Positions 18,555 through 30,500 of a DNA stretch of 56,625 bases are shown here, piece after piece (the first letter of the stretch is position 1; every line of letters starts with the position of its first letter). The notes under the pieces are model-generated. The model saw only the letters and a program-made list of their open reading frames with translations, was not told where the DNA came from and ran no database searches. The translations under genes and the position numbers were made by a program. The DNA comes from Verrucomicrobiales bacterium (lineage in GTDB: Bacteria > Verrucomicrobiota > Verrucomicrobiia > Verrucomicrobiales > DEV007). The stretch is taken from positions 1-56,625 of the forward strand of contig JAPYUT010000018.1 of the NCBI GenBank assembly GCA_029940475.1, read 5' to 3'.

Positions 18555-21500
18555 TTAGCCGACTATCTCAGAATGCTCTGAGGAGGGACGCTCACGAAAG
18601 CGCTGAATTACATCATCTGGCAGGAAGTAACCTCCCATTTGCAAACGCGCCGGAGCGATCCCCAGGCTGTTGATAAAGCGGTAATGAGCAAGGGCATCCT
18701 CACCGGTTAATCCCCCGAGAGTAACCCGCACTTCCGGGTCCATCCCCGTGAAGATACTTGCCAGCACACAACCGGTCATCTCACGGCCGTCACGCCCGGC
18801 AATAAGCCGCAACCCCTCGCTGCCAACCTGATCAATAAGTTCCGCTGCACTGGCAGGAAGAAATACAGTCTCCTCGATCTCTCCGGTGAGCCGCAATTGT
18901 CCACCGGTGGTAAACAGGATGTCGCCGCGCTCAGTTGAACGCCGGGCCGCTTCTGCGGTGCTGAATGACGGCGGAAAGGAATAATCCACCAGGATACTCC
19001 CCGGCTTGAGCCTGTCAGTATCAATGATTTCCGGCACGCTGGTGGCGGCAATAACCAGTCCCGCCTCATAAACTTCATCCGGCAACTGCTCATTGGCCGC
19101 GGCAATTGTAATTTCCCCGCTATACCCGCTGGCAAGCAACTGATCCTGGATCCCCTCCAGCCTCTCCTCAGTCCGGTAGAAGTCACAAAGCGTAATGGCC
19201 CTGGGATGTGGCAACACGCTGAGCATAAGGTCAAGGGCACCCTTGCCGATCGATCCGAGCCCGATGAAGGCAACTCTCTCGCCGGAAAGGGGACGCCCGG
19301 CCTGCTCAATAATACCCTCAACAGATTTGACAACCGTCGCGGCACGGGTGGCATCGCCCGTGGTAATGATCGGCAGGTCAACTTCCTCACCGTTCATCCA
19401 CGTCACGATCTCGAGACCATCACCTGTAACCATCGGAATCGCACCAGTCAGTGAAACCGTCTTGGCTCCCAGTCGCCCCGCCAGTCGCAGTGCATCCAAC
19501 ACAAGCTGTTTAATCCCCGTGCTCTCCTGGTAGAGATCCGTCTCAAAGCATGGCAGCATCACCACGCCAAGGCGACCCCAAGGAGTTTCATAGGCATTGC
19601 TAAGCCTCGGTTTCCCGGCAAACCACTGACTTTTCAGCTCTTCCCTGCCCAAGCCGCTCACCGTGGCAAAAGCATCGGGAATATAAGCCAGTGCCACCGC
19701 CTCAAGCACCGGCATCGCATCCCGGTCATCATCTTCAAGCAGCTGGAATGACAGGTAATCACTATCAGGATCCACGCCATCCGGCATCCGTGCGTCCTTC
19801 TCCCTGCCTTCCGCCGGCGAATGTAAGTAGTGCGCAAGCCGTTCAATGGTCGGATGTCGCAGGAACGCTTCCAGTGAGACCTCCCGGTTCATGGCTGAGG
19901 AAATCCGGGTAACGACCTTCACAGCCATCAGGGAGTCACCTCCCAGCTCAAAGAAATTATCACGAATACCAACCTCAAGCGGAGCGAAAACGGCATTGAA
20001 GATTTCACTTAAAACCTGCTCACTGGCGCTCTGCGGCGCTGCAAAATCTGCCGTCAGCAGGGAACGGTCAACCGAGGGGGTCGGTAGACGCCGACGATCA
20101 ATCTTCCGGTTTGGCGTAAGCGGGAAGCAATCAACAAACTCATAGAATCCGGGGCACATCACCTCAGGCAATCGCTCAGCAAGGTATGTCTTGAGCTCAG
20201 GCGCAAGATCATCCGTTGCTCCTTCGTTACAGGTCAGGTAAGCAACCAGTGCCTCTCCCCCGGGGAGGTCATCACGCTTGGTCACAACTGCTCCACTGAT
20301 ATCGGTATGCGACATTAATGCAGCCTCAATCTCGCCAAGCTCCATGCGCACTCCGCGCAATTTGATCTGGGAATCAATGCGCCCGAGACATTCGAGCCTG
20401 CCGTCAATGCCCCACCGCGCCAGGTCGCCGGTACGATAAAGGCGGCGTGCGCCGATACCGGGAACTTCAAAGGTAATGAAACGCTCACGGTCGAGGTCTG
20501 CACGACCGCGGTATCCGCGGGCAAGGCCGGCACCGCCAATGCACAGTTCCCCGACAAATCCCGGCGGTTGAATCCTGCCGTTAGCTGCCACTATGTAGAT
20601 CTGGGTATTTGCAATTGGCTCGCCAATACTGACCGCCTCATTCCCCTCAGTCACCCTGCCGCATGCTGACCAGACAGTAGTCTCGGTCGGGCCGTAAAGG
20701 TTCCAGGTCTCATCCGCACTGTTGACCAGGAGATTGGCCAGGTCACGCGGCATGGCCTCACCGCCACAGAGGATCTTCAACCCGTTACGCCCCTCCCATC
20801 CACTGTCAAAAAGCATGCGCCAAGTTGCAGGAGTTGCCTGCATGATGGTGATCGCGTGGTCATCAAGAAGACGCGCAAGGAGACGCCCGTCACGTGCCTC
20901 CTCCCGGGTGGCAACCACAACCTGTGCGCCGGCAATCAATGGCAGGAAAATCTCCAGGAGGGAAATATCAAAGGATAAAGTTGTCACGGCCAGCAACTTG
21001 TCGACACGTGTAATGCCGGGTTGCCGCCGCATGGATGTGAGAAAATTGACCGCGGCACCGTGCGTAATCTCAACACCCTTCGGCTGACCTGTAGAACCGG
21101 AAGTATATATCACATATGCAAGCCGGTCGACATCAGCCGGAGGCAACTCAACGGCATCCGTCAAGTCGGGGCAATCCCCGATATCCAGTATGTCCCACGA
21201 ACCCTCGGGTAGATTGGCACGGGTTTGCCGGGTCGCGATAATCAGTGCCGGTTGCGCATCCTCAAGCATCTGCCTGAGCCGGTAATCCGGATAATCAGGA
21301 TCAAGCGGTATATAATGTGCCCCTGCCTTCAGGATCCCAAGCATTGCGGCAACCATTCCCTCGCCGCGTTGCACGAGCAGCGCAACCGCCGTCCCCGGGA
21401 GAATCCCGCGGCTGATTAGCCCGGCGGCAATGGCATTGGAACGTGATTCAAGCTGCGCGTATGTCAGTGCCTGTCCCTGTGCGATGACGGCAGGTGCATC

Positions 21501-24500
21501 AGGAGTCTTCACCGCCTGCTCGGAAACCAGGGTATGGATGCCCCTCTCCCCGGGACATTCGACATCAGTGGCATTCCAGTCATGGACCACATGCTGTAAT
21601 TCATCATCTGAAAGCAGGTTGATCTCGGAAATCCTTATATCCGGATCCGTGCTTACTGCCTCGAGAACACGCTCCAACAGGGCATTCAGGCGACTTATCG
21701 TCGACTCATCAAACAAGTCCCGGTTGTATTGCCAGCAACCAAAAATCTTGCCGCCGCTTTCCTCCACAACCAGGGTAATCTCGAACTGAGCCTGGCGCAT
21801 ATTGAGGTCAATGGTCTCAACAGTCATGTCACCAACCTCAAACTGATGCCCTCCTTTTCCAATGAGGAACACGGCAATACCCTGTTCATCAACACCCGGC
21901 ACGCGCTCCATTGCGAAAGACACCTGGAAAAGGGGCGAACGTCCGGGATCACGCGCCACCTTAAGGTCATCAACGATACGCACCAGGGGATAGTCCTGAT
22001 ATTCAATGGCTGCATTGACCCCGGCACCGGTGCGGGTCATGAGGTCAGTAAAACACGGGTCATCATCAATACGGCTGCGCAGCGGGACAGGATTAATAAA
22101 GTATCCGATAATGCCACCGAGTTCCCCCTGGTTACGACCTGCCATGGGGCTGCCGACAACGATGTCATCCTGCCCGCAATACAGGTGGAAGAGCACGTTA
22201 TAGGCGGAAAGCATGGTCGTGTAGAGTGTCGATCCCCTTTCACTGGAAAGCTCCAGGACCCGCCCGGCAAGATCCCCGTCGAGCTCGAAAGCAAGTCTCC
22301 CGCCGTTGAAAGTCTGCACCGGCGGACGCAACCGGTCTGTCGGAAGGTCCAGCAGGTGGGGAGCATCATCAAACTGCCCCCGCCAGTATTCGGAAGCCTT
22401 TTTGCCAAACGCGCCTTTCAGGTTGCGCTGCTGCCAGTCGACATAATCGTGGTAGCGATATTCCAGGGGCTGGTAGTCAGGACGTCCACCGGACTTGATC
22501 GAGAAGTAGCCTTCTATGAGGTCATTCATCAGTACTGATACCGACCAGGCATCGGCAACGATGTGGTGCATACTCAACAAGACAATATGCGATCCCTCAG
22601 CAGTCAGGAAAAGCTCAAGGCGCACCATCGGCCCGTTCTCCAGGTCGAATGAGCGTTCTGCGTGCCGGGCAATGAGGCCCTTGATCTCCTCATCACTCAT
22701 TGCGGTAGCATCATGCTCACGACAATCAATGGTCCGGCCCCGGCGCAGGCGCTGCACGGGTTCGCCATCCACAATATGGAATGTCGCATCCAGCATCGGG
22801 TGACGCTCAAAGAGTGTCGCGAATGCCTCTGACATTGACTTGATGTCAACTGACGGTGTCAACTTGGAGCTGAACACCAGGTTGTAGGCTGCGCTTCGCG
22901 GTGCAAGCTGGTGCAGGAACCACAACGCCTTCTGGCCCTCAGAAAGGGGAAACTCATCGAGATCAGTGCCCGATTTCTCAACCTTGATCAGGCTGTCACC
23001 GCTTGTCGCCGAAGAACCACCCTGAGTCGCCGATCCATCGTCACTTGCGAGAACCTGCTCAAGCAGGGTGGCGGCAAGTTCCTTTATATTGGGGCCGTTT
23101 AAAACGGCTCCCATTGGCAGGTTGATACCAAGTGCGGATTCCATCCGGTTCATCAACTCAATCGCCATCAGTGAATCGAGGCCAATACTGGTCAGTGGCG
23201 TATCACGATCTATCTTGGCAACATCCGTGCCGAAAACACCGGCCACCTGGTCAGCGATAAAGTCCTCAAGGATCTTCATCCGTTCTTCAGGGGAAGCGGC
23301 GATCACCTGGGGCCGGATCGAGCCTCCACCCTCTCCTTCACTCTTGCGGCGGGCAACATTGATATAGAGTTCAGAGTTTGCCAGGGCAGGGCTTAATTTA
23401 ACCAACTGTTGCCAGTCCACCACTGAGGCAGCCACCCGCACGGTTGCCTTTGGTAAAAGTCTGGACAACACGTCCTGGGTATCAGCCATGGTGTATGGCT
23501 TCATTCCCAGCTTATCGAGATATGCCGCAGTCTTCTCGTTACGCTCAACAAAACCGGCTCCAACCAGCGCACCCCAGTTAATCGTCAACGCAGGCAGCCC
23601 ACGCGCATGCCGATAACTGGCAAGTGTATCAAGAAAATAGTTTCCGGCATTATAATTTGCCTGCCTGACCGCTCCAATGACTGCAGAGAAGGAGGAAAAA
23701 CAGATGAAATGGTCCAAATCCAGATCCTGTGTCGCAAGGTGCAGGTTCCAGGCGCCGAGCATCTTTGGACGGAGCACCTTGCTGAAACAATCCTCATCCA
23801 TCTCCACCATGAACTGGTCATCCAGCACCATTGCGCCGTGAATGACACCCTTGATCGGAGGCAGGTCAGTCGCAGTCTCATTGATGACCCGACGTATATC
23901 CTTCTGGCAGGAAACATCTCCACGTGCATCCACAACGGTAATTCCGTCATTGGTCATCTGCTGGATACCGGAAGCTACCGACTCATCACGGGCACCACTA
24001 CGGCTGAGCAACACAAGATTGCGTGCACCGTTATTGCACATCCACTTGGCAAGCTCAAAACCGAAGCCGCTCATTCCTCCGGTGATGACATAACTGGCAT
24101 CAGCTCTAAACAGGTGTCCCTGCTCAGTGCAGGGGGCGACCGGAATGCAATCACGCTCGAAGTCCAGGACGTTCTTGCCGATATGCTTGCCCTGGGCCAT
24201 ATATCGAAAGGCGCCGACCACATCGGTAATCGGGAAACTCGTATACGGCAGGGGCTTGTATTGCTGAGCGGCAAACTTTTCCGCAAGCTCGGCAAACATC
24301 TCTGCCACATATTCCGGCTTCTGTTGCAGGTGCTGGGCCAGGTCCACGACAAAGTAGGAGATATTGTTGCGCAACTGCTCAAGGCCAAGCTTGGCATTGT
24401 TGTAAATATCCATTTTGCCGATCTCCACAAACCGCCCGAAATTACGCAGGACGGAAAACGACTTCGGAATAAAATCACCGGCCAGGGAATTGAGGACACA

Positions 24501-27500
24501 ATCCACTCCCTCGCCGTTGGTGATCTCCATGATCTCATCGGCAAATGTCAGGGTCCGGGAACTGAGCGCGTGGTGGGCACCCAGTTCCAGTAAGAGCTTG
24601 CGTTTCTCGGGGGTGCCGGCGGTGGCAAAAATCTCCAGGCCAAGCCTCTTGGCAATCTGGATCGCTGCCATGCCAACTCCACCGGTGCCCGCATGAATGA
24701 GCACACGCTCCCCACTCCTCATGCCGGCCAGCTCATTGAGTGCATAATGCGATGTAAGGAAAACTGTGGGAAGTGTTGCTGCCTCCTGGAAACTCTGATG
24801 GGCTGCCTTCAGGAACACCATGTGCCGGTCCACCGTGACATATGAGCGGAAGCAGTATGGAGCCATTCCAACCACTGCATCACCTTCCTTGATGTCAGTC
24901 ACCCCCTCACCGACACGAATCACGATGCCGGAGAAATCATCGCCAAACCACTTTACATCGATCGGGTTCCCCGGATACATGCCCAGTGCCTTCATCACGT
25001 CGCGGAAATTAATCCCTCCTGCTTTCACCGACACCTCAATCTCGTCGACTCCAGGATCACGTCGCACTGTCTGGTTGAGCGAGAGGTTTGTCAGGATGCC
25101 AGGTGTATCAATCTGCAGGCGATAGGGAAGAACTGAACCTTCTTTCCCTGCAGCCTCACGAACACGGTTACTCTGGTCTTCCACCTTGACCGGGTGCAGG
25201 CGGTTTACATAACGGCGATCGTCACGATACCCGATCTCGTTCTCCTCATCGCTGAGCATGATCTCATCGTAAACATCCCGGGCTTCAAAATCAGTAGCCT
25301 CCTCCGCAAGATCAATGTGACGCCATCCAAATTCAGGATGCTCTCCGCGGGCGACACGCAAAAGGGCAACCGATGGTGCCGATACCAAGCCGGACAGCTG
25401 ATCATCATCAGTGACAGCCCTTACTGATCTGCCCAGCACATAAACCGTCGGCACCTGCGCAAATTCGGCCGCGGCAAGTGCCTGGACAAGGTGCAGCAGG
25501 TGTATCGATCCCTTCTTTTGGGCGGCCATCAGTTCATCCGGCGTGGTAGCGGATGTGACCGGCGCAACATCCATGGCACCGGCATGAATAATCGTTTCAA
25601 GGACATCGATACCGGCCATCACCTCCGCCGGGTGGCGATCAGTTGAGGCAATGAGCACCTGCTTGCCGTCCTCCTCAAGAATGTTGGAAAGTTTGCCGGA
25701 AAAATCCCCGCAATCTGAAAAAATCACCACCGTCGGGACAACGGATTGCTCTTTCCCGTCAACAGCACCTGACTCTTCCGGAACCTCAAGAGGCTCACCA
25801 CGCTCAGCAATGAATGCGCTCTGGCCGGCATGCCCGGCATCCGGGGTATTGACGAAGGAAGCGATATTCCCGAAGCCACAATCAGCAAGCAAGCTCTCCC
25901 ACTGGCGACGATTCAACAGGGCGGAATCCGGACGCAGATCGATATCAGTATACTGCCACCAGCCTTTCAGGAGGCCGAAAATCAGATCCAGGCCATTGCG
26001 TGAGCGCGTGACCTCCAGGAACATCAACAGGCCGCCGGCGGAGAGGCAACTCTTCAGCTGAGCAAGGGTTGTCTTCAACTCAGAGGTGGCATGAATCACA
26101 TTGGTGGCCAGGATCAGGTCATAGCCGGCAGGATCAATACCCTGGTCAGCGGGATTTTTCTCAATGTCGAATATGGCAAAGTCAAGGGAACCGTTGTCGG
26201 CAAAGGCTTTGCGTGCCTCGGAAATGAATGCCGGCCCGTTGTCGGTAAAGGTATAGTCAATGCGATCAAGCGGCAGTGTTTCGAGAACACTGCGGGTCAA
26301 CGATCCTGTGCCCGCACCGACCTCAAGGATCCTGACGGCACGACGACCCGAAATTCCTTCAACCGCCCTGGCTACCGCACAAGCCAGCATCTCGTTATTG
26401 GCGGGAAAATCAGCTCCCCCTATATAAAAGGCTTCCAACTTCTCTGAGGAACCGCCGGGGAACAAAACCTCCAGCGGGTCAGTGTCCCCGCATAGCACCT
26501 CCGCAAGCCGTGGCCATGCCATGTCGTAGAGGTCAAGGTCCGCGGCATACTCGGGATAATCCGATCGCAGCCCCGCTAGTTCCCCGACCACATCCGTGGC
26601 GGCAAACTCACGCGCCACTTTCCATTGCGCATCATCCAGCTTTTCCAATACCCCATCAGTTCCCAGCGCCTTTAACTGTGCCCCCGCCAGTCGATGATGC
26701 TCCGGGACAATCCCCAGGTCCTCAAAGAGCGAGTCCGGCGTGAAAGTCTCCCCAACCTGCAGGCTCCAGCCAAGTTGTTTGTATGCCTCCTCAACACAGC
26801 GGCAAGCCAGCGAATCAACACGTGCGGCAAAATCTCCCAGGTAGTTAGCCAGTTTATGACGTTCATAGCGCTCATCAATTCCCTCATTGACCGCGGCTGC
26901 AATCTTCGCAGGTGTCGCAAATCCAGGCTCCCCGCAAACACGACTGCCGCGCAGGCGCTTTGCGTGCCAGCGAAACTCATAAAATGAATTCTCCAGCGCC
27001 TCAGTCTGCTCATCCTTCTGCTCAACCCGGTCAATGCGGAAACCGAGAATATCGGCCACGCGCTCACCATTATCATCATAGACAATAATGTCAGCAACCA
27101 CGCTTTCATGATCATCAAAGGTAATGACAGTGTGCACCCATAACCTGTTAGGCGGGCGCTCCCGATAAAGATGCACACGCCGGATTGCCGCCGGCAAGTA
27201 GAAGTTATCACTTGCCTTGGCTCCATCAGGAATCACCTGTGCTCCCTTTAATGCATGAAAACACGCGTCAAGAACAGCAGGCTGAAAATAATAATCTGCG
27301 GCGGTTTGCGCGACCTCATCCGGCACATTGATCTCGGCAATCGACTCATTCGGCTTACTCCATATATTGGTTAATTGGCTGAAGTTCGGTCCAAATTGAT
27401 AACCCGCGTCCCTGTATTCCTCGTAATATTCCTCATGCGTTGCATGCTTCTCCATGCGCTCACGAATCGCCTCAATACTCTCACCAGGCGATGGGACACC

Positions 27501-30500
27501 TGGATCAACTTTACGCAGATACCCCTCGGAATTAAGTTCCCAGTTTTTGCCCTCGTCGGTGGTTGAATAAACCCCAAAGGATTTATCTTCCTCGCGATAA
27601 ACAACACGCACTGTCGGCACGTTCTTCTCGGAAATGAACAATGCCTTCTTTGTGACCAGGTCCTCGACGGCAATGACTTCATCGGTAAACAGCACACGAG
27701 CCAGCGCGAGGCCTATCTCGGCATATCCAGCCGCGGGAAACACCATGCTGTCCCAGAAACGGTGATCCTCGATATATCTCAATTCACGGGGGTCAAGACG
27801 GCACTCCCAGGTCGGTTGCGGCGAGGGTTGCCGCAAACCAAGGAGAGGATGATCAACCTTCTGTAAACGATGCCGGCGGGATTCATCACACTCAATCCAG
27901 AACCGCTCATGGTTCCAGGCATATTTCGGCAGGCGCACCTGATGCCCGCCAGCCTGGTTCACAACCGCCCAATTAATGCCGACACCCTGATGATGCAAAT
28001 GTGCCAGGTTTTGCAGAATTGTCGCACTTTCCCCTTCCTTGCGCTTGAGGGAGTGAAAGATCTCGCCCTTTTTCCCGGCATCTCCCAGGCACTCGGTGAT
28101 CGGGTTGGCCAGGGCAGGATGCGGACCCAACTCAAGGAATAGCTCGGATCCCTCAAGGGCGAGCTTATTGATCGCGGCAGCAAAAAGCACCGGTTCACGG
28201 ACATTGCGCCACCAGTAATGCGCGTCAAGTGCCTCCCCATCAAGTAATCCCCCGCTCACCGTTGAGTAGAAAGGCAGCAATGCCGCACGCGGCACAATCC
28301 CGGCAAGAACCTTGATGAGCTCGTCTTTAATCGGCTCCATCTGGTGTGTATGGAAGGCGTAGTCAATGCGCAGCCAGCGCACAAACTTGCCGCTCTGCTC
28401 TATGCCGGAAACAACTTCCTCAAGGACATCGGTATCACCCGCCAGCGTTACCATCCCGGGACTGTTAACCACTGCCAGCTCAATTTCTTCCTCGTGTCCG
28501 GCAATAAGCCGCTTCGCCTCACCCTGCGAGACTCCGACCGCAACCATGCGGCCATGCCCCCCGGTGGTATTCTGCAACCTGCTGCGGTGATAAATAACTT
28601 TCACCGCATCCTCAAGGGTGTAAATGCCCGCCACATATGCCGCGGCAACCTCCCCGACACTGTGCCCGATTACCTTCGCCGGACGAACTCCCCATGATCC
28701 CCAGAGTTCTGCCAGCGCAACCTGCAGCGCAAAGATCGCAGGCTGCGCAATGTCGGTGCGATCAATCTTCGAGTCATCTTCCCCACGGTTCATCTCCTCC
28801 ACAAGAGACCAGCCGGCCAGGGGCTTGAGTAAATCATCAATGCGTTGAACCATGTCCCGGAAAACCGGTTCACTAACCAGCAATTCCTGCCCCATTCCCC
28901 ACCATTGCGCTCCCTGCCCGGTAAACACAAAAACCGGGGAATTATTCGTGACCGAACATTTTCCGGCAATGACACCCTGCCCTTCACTGGGATTAAGCAT
29001 CCAGGCCTTGAGAAGGCTGCGCATCTGCTTGGCATCTTCACCAATCACGACAAGACGATCATCCAGCTGTTGCCTGCCATGCCCGGCTGAAAAACAGATT
29101 TCAGCCAAAGGATCAGCACTGTCGCGGAGAAAATCCCGGTAGGACTCCGCCACCTTGCGCAACGCCGCATCGCCATTGGCACTGAGTGGTAACAAGAATG
29201 GCCGTTCAATGCCGGAGGGCTCCACCGCATCACCTGCGCCGGGGTCTTGCGGAGGAGCCTCCTCAAGGACAATATGCGCGTTGGTGCCGCCAAAGCCAAA
29301 GGAGTTCACGGCCGTGACGGGGGGCAGGTCACCCTGTCGGGGCAGGGGTATATTCTCCTTCGTCACCTTGAGCTTGAGATCCTTGAAGGGAATATTCGGG
29401 TTTGGCGTCTGGTAATTAAGGTTCTGCGGCACTTCTCCCTTGTGCAGAACCATCGCGGCCTTGATCAGGCCGGCGATTCCTGAGCCCGACTCAAGATGGC
29501 CTATGTTGGATTTAACCGAGCCTATAATGCACTCTTCGCCTTCAGGTCGCCCCTGGCAAAGCACCTCTCCAAGGGCGCGGGTCTCGATGGGATCGCCAAC
29601 CGGGGTGCCTGTCCCGTGTGCTTCCATGTAAGTCACACGATTGGGCGGTATGCCGGCCTGGGCATAAGCATCACGCAACATTGCCGCCTGGGTATCCTGC
29701 CCGGGCACTGTCATTGACGATGTATGCCCGTCCTGGTTAACCACCGCGGCACGAATCAGGGCATAGATACGATCTCCATCCTCCCGCGCACGCTTAAGGG
29801 ACTTGATGACCACCACGCCGGCTCCCTCACCACGCACATAACCATTGGCACGCGCATCAAATGCAAAACACTGCCCGCTTGGCGAAAGCATGGTCGCCTT
29901 GGAAAAACCAATAGAGCTATCCGGCATCAACAGGGCATTCACCCCACCGGCAAGGGCCGCGTCGCAATCGCCGCTCCATATGCTCTTGCATGCCAGGTTT
30001 ACCGCAACGAGTGCTGACGAGCATGCGGTATCAATGGAAATTGAAGGACCCTTGAAATCATACAGGTAACTGATGCGGTTGGAGGCAATTGATAAAGTGC
30101 TTCCCGAGTTGGTATGCACGTCAATGTCAGCTTCACCCATCATCTGGATCGAGCCGTATTCATTCGAAGAGATGCCAACAAAAACACCCGTGCGCGAGCC
30201 ACGCCAATCCGCCGGCTTCTCAGCGGCATCCTCAAGGGCCTCCCAGGTTACTTCAAGCAACCAGCGCTGCTGGGGATCAATCCGCTGCGCCTCACGCGGC
30301 GAGATACCAAAGAATGAGGCATCAAACTGGTCGACATCTTCAACAAAGCCGCCCCACTTGGTAATCATCTTGATCGGGACCGCCACATCCGGATGGTAAT
30401 AGCGTTCGACATTCCATCGATCTTGAGGAACCTCGCGAATCGCCGATATCCCCCCGCTCAGAAGATCCCAGAATGATTCCGGGTCATTGCACTTGCCGGG

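Noticed and set aside
18558-19757. Terminal SDR-type thioester reductase (R domain) or thioesterase of the PKS-NRPS
   Set aside because: No TGxxGxxG with YxxxK and no GxSxG; the observed glycine motif GLGSIGKGA and the cysteine block fit an AAR-like fold better.
24150-25133. Inactive ER (ER0) as in many fungal PKS-NRPS
   Set aside because: The NADPH motif HAGTGGVG and the surrounding family sequence are intact.
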